Counted from the first letter of the stretch, positions 9,038-17,978 are shown. The stretch is DNA of 56,353 nt from Melioribacteraceae bacterium (GCA_022181065.1 BQMY01000095.1:1-56353), one strand, 5' to 3'. Notes: a model not told the origin generated them from the letters alone. Translations and numbers: made by a program.

Positions 9038-10153
9038 TCAGAGCCTCAAGGTTAGGTAGTAGTTTTTAATTTCTTCTGCAACGGTACGAATTTCTTCTTC
9101 GGTTAATTCGGGATACATGGGAAGAGACAGGATTCTGTCCTTGTAATAATTAGCCACAGGAAAATCGTTCGCTTTGTAGCGCATGTGTTTATATGCCTGC
9201 AGCATCGGGAGGGGATTCGGGTAATGAATCGCGGTTTCAACTCCCTTCATATCGAGGAACGCTTTTAATCCATCACGACTATCGGCACGGATTACATACA
9301 AGTGGAATGTATGGAAAGTGTTATCTCTCAGTTCAGGTGTTTGAACTTCTTCCACATCGGCGAGAAGCTCGTTGTAGAGCCGGCCGTGCTCATTACGTTT
9401 TTTATTCCACTCATCAATGTATTTAAGCTTGACAGAGAGGATAGCTGCCTGGATTCCATCGAGTCGGCTGTTAATTCCTTCCATCCAGTGGTCATGCTTT
9501 TTGAGCTGCCCATGGTTGGCAAACATACGTACATTTTTTGCAAGTCTGTCATCATTTGTAACTACTGCTCCCGCGTCACCGTAAGCACCCAGATTTTTGC
9601 CGGGATAAAAACTGAAAGTTCCCGCATCCCCGAAAGTGCCAACGTTTCTGCCTTTACTGGTTGTAAAATGAGCCTGAGCGCAATCTTCGATCAGGAATAA
9701 ATCGTATTTGTCGCAGATTGCCTTGATCTCTTCAATTTTTGCCGGCTGACCGTAAAGGTGTACCGGAAGAACCGCTTTTGTGTATTTGGTAATTTTGTCT
9801 TCGATTTTCGAAACATCAATGTTGAAGTAGTCCTCATCAATATCAATAAATACGGGATTCGCGCCTGTCAGTGATATTGATTCGGAAGTGGAAATCCACG
9901 AGTTCGCGACTGTGATTACATCGTCACCGCGTCCAATTCCCACAGAGTCGAGCGCGACAAACAAAGCGTCTGTGCCATTCGCAACACCTATACAATGTTT
10001 GACTCCGATTTTTTCGGCAAAGGCTTCTTCAAACTCTTCTACGTATTTACCTTTGATAAAGGCTGTTTCGCGAACAACTTTCGCGATCGCTTCGTCAATT
10101 TCTTCTTTTATTGAAGCGTACTGTTTCTGCAAATCGACAAACTTGATGCTCAT
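9038..10153 (-). CDS. DegT/DnrJ/EryC1/StrS sugar aminotransferase (WbpE-like)
   Basis: This is a PLP-dependent nucleotide-sugar aminotransferase of 371 residues, the usual size. The PLP-binding Asp lies in IEDCAQAH (D157) and the Schiff-base Lys in YPGKNLGAYGDAG (K186). The N-terminal MSIKFVDLQKQY is typical of the family. It follows the acetyltransferase gene by 3 bases. With the Gfo/Idh-type dehydrogenase and hexapeptide acetyltransferase upstream, it makes the set that in Pseudomonas (WbpB, WbpE, WbpD) oxidises, transaminates and N-acetylates C3 of a UDP-GlcNAc-derived uronic acid. The assignment to that particular pathway is inferred from context and general resemblance. Other 3-amino sugars are possible. 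Confidence 0.85.
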   Translation of the reverse strand: MSIKFVDLQKQYASIKEEIDEAIAKVVRETAFIKGKYVEEFEEAFAEKIGVKHCIGVANGTDALFVALDSVGIGRGDDVITVANSWISTSESISLTGANPVFIDIDEDYFNIDVSKIEDKITKYTKAVLPVHLYGQPAKIEEIKAICDKYDLFLIEDCAQAHFTTSKGRNVGTFGDAGTFSFYPGKNLGAYGDAGAVVTNDDRLAKNVRMFANHGQLKKHDHWMEGINSRLDGIQAAILSVKLKYIDEWNKKRNEHGRLYNELLADVEEVQTPELRDNTFHTFHLYVIRADSRDGLKAFLDMKGVETAIHYPNPLPMLQAYKHMRYKANDFPVANYYKDRILSLPMYPELTEEEIRTVAEEIKNYYLTLRL

Positions 10154-10156
10154 ATT

Positions 10157-10624
10157 CTAACCCAGTGATCTTATTTTTCTGGCAGGATTGCCGGCGTAAA
10201 TACCGGGCTCGGTAATGTCTTTAGTGACAACTGCTCCCGCGCCAATTACGGTATTATCGCAAATAGTTACAGGTAGAATTGTAGCGTTGGTTCCGACAGA
10301 TACATGGTTGCCAATACGGGTAGTTTTCCATTTGGAAGAATCTCCTCCTGCCGGTCCCCCGGTATGGAAAAGATCATTAATGAATTTAGCCCCGTGTGAA
10401 ATAAAAGAGTCATCACCAATCGTTACAAGCTCGCATATAAAAGCGTGCGATTGAATCCTGCAATTATTTCCAATTATAACATTTTTTTGGATTTCTACAA
10501 AGGGTCCTATGAAACAATCGTCGCCAACTTTACACTCGTAAAGATTTACCGGCTCCACTACCTTCACATTTGCTCCGAAATCCACATCCCGAATGCCCGA
10601 TTTATATATCGTTGGGTTAGTCAT
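10157..10624 (-). CDS. Left-handed beta-helix N-acetyltransferase (WbpD-like)
   Basis: This is a 155-residue hexapeptide-repeat acyltransferase. The imperfect repeats run from VGDDCFIGPFVEI through VIIGNNCRI and TIGDDSFI to TICDNTVIGAGAVVTKDI, and end in the common GNPARKI motif. It probably acetylates the amino group installed by the downstream aminotransferase. I start at the ATG at 10624, which overlaps the stop of the dehydrogenase gene (ATGACTAA). A GTG two codons earlier is also in frame. Size and context resemble WbpD/WlbB, while QdtC/FdtC-type enzymes are the main alternative. Confidence 0.82.
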   Translation of the reverse strand: MTNPTIYKSGIRDVDFGANVKVVEPVNLYECKVGDDCFIGPFVEIQKNVIIGNNCRIQSHAFICELVTIGDDSFISHGAKFINDLFHTGGPAGGDSSKWKTTRIGNHVSVGTNATILPVTICDNTVIGAGAVVTKDITEPGIYAGNPARKIRSLG

Positions 10625-11654
10625 AATCACGACCGTTGCGTTTAGCCGAGTTATAAATTTTTTCTATTATTTGAACTACTTTCATTCCTTCGATACCGTT
10701 GGTCGCGATAACCTCGTTGTTATCGAGTGTGTTTATGAGGTTTTCATAAACTTTGTCGTGGTTCGACATTGAGCCCTGGTAAAAACCGTAATCGTTTGCT
10801 TTTTTACCTTCTTCAATGCCTTCAATTTTGTAGCCGTCAATGGACTGATAATCGAATACGTTGAGGTACTGGCCGCCGACTTTCACAGTTCCTTTTTCGC
10901 CAAATATCGTGATGGAGCCTTCCATATTCGAGCCCCAACTGTTAATTGTGAAGTTGATAGATCCAATTGCGCCGTTGTAAAACTCGAATATCGCCGCGCC
11001 GGAATCCTCAAACTCAACAACATTCTGGTGGATGAAGTTGTTTTTGAGTCCGTAAGCTTTTTTCACATCACCAATAAGCCAGTACATGATGTCAATAAAA
11101 TGACTGAACTGTGTGAAAAGGATACCGCCATCAAGGTCTTTTTTACCTTTCCAGTCGGATTTATTGTAATAGTTTTCATTACGGTTCCAGAAGCAGTTAA
11201 GCTGTACATTCAGGATTTTGCCAAGAACGCCGTCGTTGATAATTTCTTTCATCCTAACAATAGGTGGGTTGTACCTGTTCTGCTTGACGATAAAAAGTCT
11301 GCGGTTTGTTTTTTCCGATTCGTAGATCATGTTTTCAGCGTCAATGACGGAAATTGCCATTGGTTTTTCGCAGAGTACATGTTTACCGGCGCGCATAGCT
11401 TTTATGCTGTGTTCGGCGTGCAGACCATTCGGGGTACAGACCGCTATAATCTCAATATCTTTCTCTTCGTTGAGCATTTGGTCATAATTGGTATAATACT
11501 TAATACCATATTTCTCACCGAGTGCTTTTGCGCGTTCGTAGTTGATGTCGCATACAGCCTGCAACTGACCGTTATTCCGGATATGCTCCGCGTGGCGTTG
11601 CGCGATGTGTCCGCAACCAATTATACCAAATTTGTGTAATTTTTTGTTTTCCAT
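10617..11654 (-). CDS. Gfo/Idh/MocA-family dehydrogenase (WbpB-like)
   Basis: This is an NAD(P)-dependent oxidoreductase of 345 residues. An N-terminal Rossmann fold (KFGIIGCGHIAQRHAEHI) is followed by the family EKP motif (HVLCEKPMAIS) and a C-terminal substrate domain. It probably oxidises C3 of a nucleotide-linked uronic acid as the step before transamination. I prefer the ATG at 11654 to the one at 11663, because the AGGATGG box overlaps the earlier codon and spaces correctly to the later one. It is the first gene after the repeat-filled gap, so it could be the start of a separate transcript (dehydrogenase, acetyltransferase, aminotransferase, fusion). Confidence 0.84.
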   Translation of the reverse strand: MENKKLHKFGIIGCGHIAQRHAEHIRNNGQLQAVCDINYERAKALGEKYGIKYYTNYDQMLNEEKDIEIIAVCTPNGLHAEHSIKAMRAGKHVLCEKPMAISVIDAENMIYESEKTNRRLFIVKQNRYNPPIVRMKEIINDGVLGKILNVQLNCFWNRNENYYNKSDWKGKKDLDGGILFTQFSHFIDIMYWLIGDVKKAYGLKNNFIHQNVVEFEDSGAAIFEFYNGAIGSINFTINSWGSNMEGSITIFGEKGTVKVGGQYLNVFDYQSIDGYKIEGIEEGKKANDYGFYQGSMSNHDKVYENLINTLDNNEVIATNGIEGMKVVQIIEKIYNSAKRNGRDYD

Positions 11655-11686
11655 TTTTACCATCCTGGCTAATTGCCGGAACTTTT

Positions 11687-11741
11687 AACCCCTCCTTTAC
11701 TTCCTCCCCTTTATTAAAGGGGAGGACCGAGGTGGGGTTTC
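11687..11741. repeat. CCTCCCCTTT..AAAGGGGAGG palindromic repeat, copy 1
   Basis: A 10-bp-stem palindrome is followed by GAGGTGGGGT. A second copy lies at 12051-12088, and relatives occur near 23570 and 56087. Confidence 0.65.
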
Positions 11742-11766
11742 AATTTTTCATTAGTAAATATTCTTT

Positions 11767-11918
11767 GTAGAGACGGGATATATCCCGTCTTTACAATTTT
11801 TGAGATTGTAGTGACGCCATATAGTTTCCCGATTACGGGACAGGCGAGAGCCTCACCAACCTAATCCCGTCTTTACAATTTCCAGGGATTGTAGAGACGC
11901 CATATATGGCGTCTTTAC
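11767..11918. repeat. Cluster of GTAGAGACG...CGTCTTTAC palindromes, one with a nested unit
   Basis: There are three units in a row. At 11767-11796 GACGGGATATATCCCGTC is intact, and at 11891-11918 GACGCCATATATGGCGTC is intact. Between them, at about 11808-11878, a unit is split at its centre by CCCGATTACGGGACAGGCGA plus AGCCTCACCAACCTAAT. Its left arm (GACGCC) and right arm (CCCGTC) no longer match each other. The same nesting recurs at 37407-37478. Confidence 0.75.
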
Positions 11919-11938
11919 GTTTACAATAATTTTAAGAA

Positions 11939-11967
11939 CTGGATTCCTGCCTTCGCAGGAATGACAA
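11939..11967. repeat. GGATTCCTGC..GCAGGAATGACA palindromic repeat
   Basis: This is an 8-10 bp stem with arms GGATTCCTGC and GCAGGAATGACA. Other copies are at 23668-23694 and, inverted, at 56231-56255. Confidence 0.7.
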
Positions 11968-12050
11968 CCACAATCTATTACCCTCTCTTAAAAGGACTTA
12001 GCTCCGGTTGGTGAGTCTATCGAACCACGGAGCGTAAATAACAAATCCTT

Positions 12051-12088
12051 TTTCCTCCCCTTTATCAAAGGGGAGGTTTGGAGGGGTT
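12051..12088 (-). repeat. CCTCCCCTTT..AAAGGGGAGG palindrome abutting a stop codon
   Basis: On the minus strand the palindrome begins a few bases after the stop of the 1259-residue protein gene. It lacks a T tract, so I do not call it a terminator. It could stabilise the 3' end of the message. Confidence 0.6.
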
Positions 12089-15000
12089 CTAAACCTTCCT
12101 TGCTAAAATAATCGTGTGCGAAATTGATTTATCGCCGCCATTATTTTCCGAAATCTCATTCACCTCGTCAATGAACTCATTGCTCCCTAATAACTCAAAC
12201 GCGGATTGTAAAAAATTCTCGAGCTGCTGTGCTGCGCGCCAGTCGCGTATGCTTGACAATCCATATATACTGTTCATAACATCACGTAAAGGCTGTTCGA
12301 TTGTATAATAATCAAGATGATGACGTAATACAATATTGACAATATCAAACTTCTGCGATACAAACTGCTCAAATTTATCCGGGGTGAAAAACGGCGCTTT
12401 GTTCATATATGATGAAATTAGCAAATAGCCACCGGAATTGAGCTTGTTGTATATTGTATCAAGCGCTTCGTTAAGTCTGTTATGATCAACGTAGTAGATC
12501 ACCTCAAGCGCTGAAACAAAATCATATTTTTCATTACCAAGCTCTTTCAACTCCGGTAACGCTGAGTTTACAAATTTTGCGTCGGGATATCTCGAACTGC
12601 ATTTTTTAACAGCTTCTGATGATATATCAACACCGGTGACAGATGCATGGTTGAGGTGATTAGCGAGCATCATGGTAAAGTCACCAAGACAACAGCCTAT
12701 ATCGAGCATTGATTTTACATCAGCCGCTTTAACATAACGGGAGACAAGCTCAAACGCTTTTATATAACGTATCTGTTGTGAAGCACGCCAGTCCTGACCC
12801 CACGGATCGGTTTCCGCCTGGCGGAAGAGGTTTTCAGTCCACTCTTTTGAGCCGTACTGCAAACCACCCTGATCAGGCATCACAATCTGATAATTCTTAT
12901 AGCTTTTATTTTGGGAATGTTCTAACTCTTTAAGAGTATTTACCCATTTTTCGCCATTTTTCGCCACGCTGCTTTCTTTAAGTGTCGCGTTAACTTTTGT
13001 GTCTTCTTTATCAACCTCAAGAAGTTTGGCGGTATCGTTTATTACGAACTGTGGTACTTCGCCATTATTTATTTCCGCGTATTTTTTCGACATATAGCGA
13101 AGTTCGTTCAATTTCACTTCGTAGTCACGCTGTTCGGGATCAGCTTTTACACCTGGTGTATCGTTATATTTTCTGTAATAACCCCACTCGCCGCTTTTGA
13201 TCTTCAACAATTTGAAATACTCGGCGAATGCCCTGAACATCCACGCCTGACCCCATCTAAGGTATGGAGCGAAAACTTTTTTATCCTCATTCCATGAGTA
13301 CCCGAACCATCCTTCCGGTGTCTGCATGTGTGTAATTATCCACTCGAAGTTTTTACGTATCTGCGGGAATAACTCCTCATACTCCGGGGATAAAGTTGAC
13401 ATCAGCAATATCGACTCTGCTGCGCCATGTATGTTTACATTCGGGTTATTATATGCAATCGGGAAGTGAGCAGGACGACCATCTTCCTGGATAAAACTGC
13501 GTTTGTAAAATTCGAGATACTTTTCATAAGCCTGTTTAATTGCACTATGTCCAAGCTGATGATACGCGTTATACAAACATCTTATCTCAAATCCGGTGTG
13601 GTAATGATCGTTGTACAATCCCCATTCCTGCTGGACTTTACCCCAGTAGAAAATATTTCCTTCCGGGTTTTGCTCGGATATAGCATACTCAATGGCGCGT
13701 TCAGCGAAGCGGATATACTCCTTGTTCTCTATTTCTGTACCGATTCGCGAGAGGAATTCAGCAGCGAAAAGGTTAGCATTGTGTACGTGGAAATTATCAA
13801 GAGGCGTATATGAGAAGCATATCCCGTCGGAGCCCATATCGTCGCGGTTCAAATCGTTCAGTATGAACTCGCAAATGGATATACACGCTTCAATATATTT
13901 CGGTTCTTTTGTTATCGCGAAGAGCTCCCATAAACCATCACCAACCGCAGTTGTCGCGATCACAGAAGGTGTTCCTTTGGGAATAAATACCTTGCTCTGC
14001 CAGTCAAAAGGATACCCCCAGCATAGGTTTTCGTAACCTTCTGCGGGATTACGGAGTAGCCAGTCGGCTATTTCTTCGGCTTCGTAGAGGTAATCTTCAT
14101 TATTGGTAACTTTGAACAATGTTGCTTTCGATGAAATCAGCAAACCAAGTGCTTTGGGATTCCTTCGTTTCGGGATGCCCAATTCTTCCCTCAAACGCAT
14201 CGGTTCGGTTTCGTTGCGTTGCATAAAAATCTGTTTGTCCTGCTCGCTCAGCGGATTGCCGGCTTTTTCCATCTGTATAAAATAATCCTGTATATCATAC
14301 GGATCGTAGCCGTCCCAGCCGTTAAGTTCTATCCATCCTTCGAGAGCTTCGAAACTTTTCTCGATTGAAAAAGGCTCTTTCGGCATCTCATTCATGTTGT
14401 CATTCGAAACGTGGAAATTCTTTTTTTCACCGGATTTATGTTTTTCTATCAGCATTTTGTAAAAATCAACTACCTTGTCAATCTCTCGCTCGTATGTGTA
14501 TATCTCTTTTGAAAAATCAACACTTCGTTTGATCTCCTGAAGTTTCGGGAGTTTGCTCACCAAATCATCTATCGATTCAAATGTTACACCCGTCGGGTTT
14601 TCCCTGAAGTAGTTGATGTAGGATGTGATATGCGCTGTAGCTACCGGCAGTCCCGCAGCCATATATTCAAACAGTTTGTTGGCGATTGTGGATGACAAAA
14701 ACCGAACGTTTCCTTTCTGCAAGTTCCAGGGGATAATACCAAAATCAAATTGAGTCATCGTTTCGATCAACTCGTGCGGCGGTATCGGGTGATTGTAGTA
14801 AACATTGTCATAAGGGGCGAAATATTCGGCTACATCCGGGAAGAAATTGTCGGGATAGATATGCACACAAATTCCCCGTTTGGCGAGTTCAACAAACTGA
14901 TCGCCAAAATCGCGGTGCCTGCCGTTGGTTACATAAATTCCGCCTTCGTAAACAAAATGAATTTTACCATCCTGTTCTGATAATTTGGGAAGGAATTTTT

Positions 15001-15868
15001 TCGGAAGATGCTCTTCGCTCGCGTAATTGTAAAATACAAGTGAATCACCCTTTACATTATATAGCGATTTCGCTTCATCACGCTGGTAAGGAGTTGAATA
15101 AACCCGACCATGAGCCGCGCGGTTTGCCAAACCTTCAAAATATTTAAGATTTGGATCTGTGTCGCGCAGGGAAATAAGATCGTGTGTATCATGCACAACC
15201 GGCACATCACCGCCAAGTGCGGCAACTGTATATAAATCCGGCTCGTTGTGACTATGAATTATATCGTAATTTTTTGATATGTCCCAAAGTTTGGGATAGT
15301 TATCTATTTTTATGTTTTCGTTGTAAGTGTCGTCATCAAGATTTTTATAACGCTGACTTAACATAATATCGGTATATGCAAGGGAAACGTTGTGCCCCTT
15401 TTTACGCAGGGCTGTGGCGTATTTATAATTTCTTATACATGGCGAATTTTGAAGAAAAAGGATATTCAATCCGTCGGGATTTTTCTCTTTGGGGAACGAT
15501 ACCTTGTTGATACCTTTTTTCCGCAACTCTTCGTAAATCTGAGCCATCTCTCTGTCAGCCGGATTTTTACGCGAGAATTGTTCCGCTATCATCAGAGCTT
15601 TGTCGTTCATTTCAAGTTTGATTAGTACGTTCAACAGATTTGTAACAAGATCGCGATTATCCTGATCGGCTTTATATGCCTCAATGAAGTTTGCAGCCGA
15701 TTTATTCAGGTCATCCTGTTTGTAGTAGAGGATTCCGAGGAAATTGTGCACATCGAAATTACCCGGCTGAGTGGCTAAAGCCTGTTCGAAAATATTTATC
15801 GCGTCTTCGTTTCTTCCCTCAGAAACAAGGGAAAGTCCCAACTCTTTCAGTTCTTCAAAATTATTCAT
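12089..15868 (-). CDS. TPR - glycosyltransferase - alpha/alpha toroid - methyltransferase multidomain protein
   Basis: This 1259-residue protein has four parts. Residues 1-120 carry TPR-like repeats (GRNEDAINIFEQALATQPG). From about 130 to 470 lies a GT-B glycosyltransferase resembling family 4, with DIIHSHNEPDLY, PVVHDTHDLIS and NKLFEYMAAGLPVATA. Residues from about 510 to 890 are helical and rich in W, G and Y, resembling an (alpha/alpha)6 toroid of glycoside hydrolases, lyases or glucuronyl epimerases. Around 1070-1190 is a class I SAM methyltransferase (MLDIGCCLGDFTMMLA, FVSALEVIYYVDH). The start follows the gmhA stop by 7 bases, without a clear ribosome binding site, which suggests coupling. 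The toroid call is the least certain. Its catalytic residues cannot be assigned from sequence alone. Confidence 0.82.
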   Translation of the reverse strand: MNNFEELKELGLSLVSEGRNEDAINIFEQALATQPGNFDVHNFLGILYYKQDDLNKSAANFIEAYKADQDNRDLVTNLLNVLIKLEMNDKALMIAEQFSRKNPADREMAQIYEELRKKGINKVSFPKEKNPDGLNILFLQNSPCIRNYKYATALRKKGHNVSLAYTDIMLSQRYKNLDDDTYNENIKIDNYPKLWDISKNYDIIHSHNEPDLYTVAALGGDVPVVHDTHDLISLRDTDPNLKYFEGLANRAAHGRVYSTPYQRDEAKSLYNVKGDSLVFYNYASEEHLPKKFLPKLSEQDGKIHFVYEGGIYVTNGRHRDFGDQFVELAKRGICVHIYPDNFFPDVAEYFAPYDNVYYNHPIPPHELIETMTQFDFGIIPWNLQKGNVRFLSSTIANKLFEYMAAGLPVATAHITSYINYFRENPTGVTFESIDDLVSKLPKLQEIKRSVDFSKEIYTYEREIDKVVDFYKMLIEKHKSGEKKNFHVSNDNMNEMPKEPFSIEKSFEALEGWIELNGWDGYDPYDIQDYFIQMEKAGNPLSEQDKQIFMQRNETEPMRLREELGIPKRRNPKALGLLISSKATLFKVTNNEDYLYEAEEIADWLLRNPAEGYENLCWGYPFDWQSKVFIPKGTPSVIATTAVGDGLWELFAITKEPKYIEACISICEFILNDLNRDDMGSDGICFSYTPLDNFHVHNANLFAAEFLSRIGTEIENKEYIRFAERAIEYAISEQNPEGNIFYWGKVQQEWGLYNDHYHTGFEIRCLYNAYHQLGHSAIKQAYEKYLEFYKRSFIQEDGRPAHFPIAYNNPNVNIHGAAESILLMSTLSPEYEELFPQIRKNFEWIITHMQTPEGWFGYSWNEDKKVFAPYLRWGQAWMFRAFAEYFKLLKIKSGEWGYYRKYNDTPGVKADPEQRDYEVKLNELRYMSKKYAEINNGEVPQFVINDTAKLLEVDKEDTKVNATLKESSVAKNGEKWVNTLKELEHSQNKSYKNYQIVMPDQGGLQYGSKEWTENLFRQAETDPWGQDWRASQQIRYIKAFELVSRYVKAADVKSMLDIGCCLGDFTMMLANHLNHASVTGVDISSEAVKKCSSRYPDAKFVNSALPELKELGNEKYDFVSALEVIYYVDHNRLNEALDTIYNKLNSGGYLLISSYMNKAPFFTPDKFEQFVSQKFDIVNIVLRHHLDYYTIEQPLRDVMNSIYGLSSIRDWRAAQQLENFLQSAFELLGSNEFIDEVNEISENNGGDKSISHTIILARKV

Positions 15869-15875
15869 GACAATC

Positions 15876-16430
15876 TTATGCTGTTTTTAATTTTGCCTGT
15901 TGTGCCATTGCTTCAAGGCGGTCAACAATATAGTGTAATGCAACGTTGTGCGAAATTTCAACTTCGCCGTATGTGTAAGCTTCAAGATATACCGAAATAT
16001 CACTCATCTGTTTCAGGCGGTTATTTCGTGTGAATCCCGAAAAGCCAATAACTTTCATTCCTTTATGTTTTGCCACTTCAACGGCGTTGATAATATTTTC
16101 TGAATTCCCGGAACTGCTGATCGCAAGGAGAATATCATTTTTTGTCGCGATATCTTCCAACGCCCGGGAGAAAACATTTTCATACCCGAAATCATTACTG
16201 TAGCAGGTAAGAAACGCCGGATCGTGAAAACAAGCCGTTTTTACTCGTCCGTTTTTCATCATATCCGCTGAAAAGTGACTCGCCATTGACGCGCTCGCGC
16301 CGTTGCCAATGAAATATATCGTACCCTTGCAATGAACAAGAGTATCAACAATTTCTTCAATTGTTTTCTGGTCAACAGACAAAAGGTAGTTGTGAACCGA
16401 CTGGGAATATTCGTTAAGTGAACCTAACAT
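15876..16430 (-). CDS. gmhA: SIS-domain sedoheptulose-7-phosphate isomerase
   Basis: This 184-residue single SIS-domain protein is the size of GmhA. It shows FIGNGASASMASHFSADMMKNGR, the phosphate-binding AISSSGNSENI, and HNVALHYIVDRLE at the end. GmhA converts sedoheptulose 7-phosphate to D-glycero-D-manno-heptose 7-phosphate, the entry to heptose synthesis. It lies 9 bases after the nucleotidyltransferase-kinase gene that would use its product. A good AGAGGAT box precedes the ATG. A different phosphosugar isomerase specificity is possible. Confidence 0.82.
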   Translation of the reverse strand: MLGSLNEYSQSVHNYLLSVDQKTIEEIVDTLVHCKGTIYFIGNGASASMASHFSADMMKNGRVKTACFHDPAFLTCYSNDFGYENVFSRALEDIATKNDILLAISSSGNSENIINAVEVAKHKGMKVIGFSGFTRNNRLKQMSDISVYLEAYTYGEVEISHNVALHYIVDRLEAMAQQAKLKTA

Positions 16431-16439
16431 TTTATCCTC

Positions 16440-17978
16440 TTAGATAACTATTTTACAAACTGTCTGGAATTCATTTCTTGTTACGGGCGTTTCATTGCAA
16501 ATTTTTTGCGACATGATCGCCGAACCTACATTACCGAATAACACCGCGTGACGTGCATCGAAGCCGAGTTTGATGGCGAGAGAGGAATATGTGAAAAAGG
16601 CGTCGCCACACCCGATTGTATCAACTATAGTCTGACTCAATGCCGGAAGCTGTGCTTCGGTATCGAAATTTTTAATCACCGCGCCGTTTTGCGAAAGTGT
16701 AAGCGCAAACTGTTTGGAACGGAGTACTTCGGAAAGATTATTTACAATTTCCTTGTAATCGCTGTAACGTTTGTGGAGCAGAAGTTCAGCTTCAAGTTTG
16801 TTGAGACTGTAATAATCAGCGAACGGATATTTGCTAACCAGATTAAACCCGAAGTTGCTGGAGTTTGACTGTACCTGTACCGCAAAAAACCGACTGTTGG
16901 TTTTCGCAAGACGTTGAGCCTGAACCGCGTCGAGCAATCCATGCCCGAAATCGCTGACCATAACAAGATCATACTCTTCGAGGTTTGGCAGAATTGATAA
17001 GTCGCTTTCAAGCGGATCAATTATTTTATTCTCGTAAACTATGTTGTTACGTTCGTTATCCACAAATCGGGTTTTTGAAATATTTCCCTTTGCTATCGGG
17101 ATGATATTGAGGTTTTCATGCGAATATTTATCATCAATTTCGTTTGTATAATAATCAACCTGACCGACAAAATTAGCAAGATGGAGCGCGATAATTCCGG
17201 TGCCACCTATCTGGCGAACGCTGTTTTGCTCTTCACCGCTGATACATTTCGATTTTTGCGACACACTTCGCAGCTCGATATATTTCCACTCGTCAACAAT
17301 AGTTTCGCCGATAAGAGCTACTTTAAGTTTGCTCGCTTTTGTGATAAAATTGTTGATATCCACTATGTTGAAATTTTCGTCCGATATATCCCGGAATTTT
17401 GGATAAAGACTTTTACCATACGGCTCTTTATTCTCTCTCGCCTCGGACATCACTCCCAGAAAATGCCCGATTTTTGTAGATGAGAATGTTTGTCCATTGG
17501 TAAAAAATATCTCGCCGCCATGCTTTTCAACAAGGTCTTTTTCGCGAATGATATTACTTGTTGGATCAGATACGAGGTCTTTGTACTCGCCCCCCTTGAT
17601 GTAAAAATCGGGTTTGAGATTTTCAATAGATGTAAGTGCGGTCGGCTCGTGAATGATAGATACATAATCCACGATTTCTACTGAAGCTACCTGCTTTGCT
17701 CGTAATTCCTCATTGAAAAATGTTTTTTTCTTTTTCAGAATGTGTTTGTCACCGGTTATTGTTACAACCAGTATATCACCTTGTTTTTTTGCGTCTTCAA
17801 GGTGAAGGAGGTGGCCGGGGTGAAGTATATCGTATGTACCGTGACATAATACTATTTTTTTGTCGCGGTACTTCTCCCTTATTATACCAAGCTCGTTGCT
17901 TAGTACAACTTTTTTATCAATATCGCCCGGAGTTAAAAACCCCGCGTCGCGTACTTTTAGTTCTGCGGTTTCCATCAT
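16440..17978 (-). CDS. Bifunctional heptose-phosphate nucleotidyltransferase/PfkB kinase, reversed HldE order
   Basis: This is a 512-residue two-domain enzyme. An N-terminal cytidylyltransferase-fold domain (residues 40-170) carries HGTYDILHPGHLLHL with the HxGH signature at 53-56 and PDFYIKGGEY, as in the adenylyltransferase half of HldE. A C-terminal PfkB sugar kinase domain (about 215-512) carries the catalytic TIGCGDAFF. E. coli HldE has the kinase first. Here the order is reversed. The first PfkB signature reads GGTGIIALHLANF, lacking the usual Asn of GGxxNxA, so substrate binding may differ. The likely role is to phosphorylate and activate a heptose 7-phosphate from GmhA. Two adjacent ATG codons start the gene, and no strong ribosome binding site is seen. 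Confidence 0.83.
   Translation of the reverse strand: MMETAELKVRDAGFLTPGDIDKKVVLSNELGIIREKYRDKKIVLCHGTYDILHPGHLLHLEDAKKQGDILVVTITGDKHILKKKKTFFNEELRAKQVASVEIVDYVSIIHEPTALTSIENLKPDFYIKGGEYKDLVSDPTSNIIREKDLVEKHGGEIFFTNGQTFSSTKIGHFLGVMSEARENKEPYGKSLYPKFRDISDENFNIVDINNFITKASKLKVALIGETIVDEWKYIELRSVSQKSKCISGEEQNSVRQIGGTGIIALHLANFVGQVDYYTNEIDDKYSHENLNIIPIAKGNISKTRFVDNERNNIVYENKIIDPLESDLSILPNLEEYDLVMVSDFGHGLLDAVQAQRLAKTNSRFFAVQVQSNSSNFGFNLVSKYPFADYYSLNKLEAELLLHKRYSDYKEIVNNLSEVLRSKQFALTLSQNGAVIKNFDTEAQLPALSQTIVDTIGCGDAFFTYSSLAIKLGFDARHAVLFGNVGSAIMSQKICNETPVTRNEFQTVCKIVI

Larger units (their letters stand above)
11655..12088. other. Repeat-packed gap inside the glycan island
   Basis: No gene is visible. 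The gap is nearly tiled by short repeats: two CCTCCCC..GGGGAGG palindromes at its ends, three GAGACG-type palindromes (one interrupted by an ACAGGCGA unit), and one GGATTCC..GGAATGACA palindrome. A promoter for the dehydrogenase gene may lie here, but I cannot point to one. Confidence 0.7.

Noticed and set aside
11767-12088. Possible CRISPR array
   Set aside because: The repeated units are palindromes of different families at irregular spacing with no spacer pattern, and no cas gene is present.
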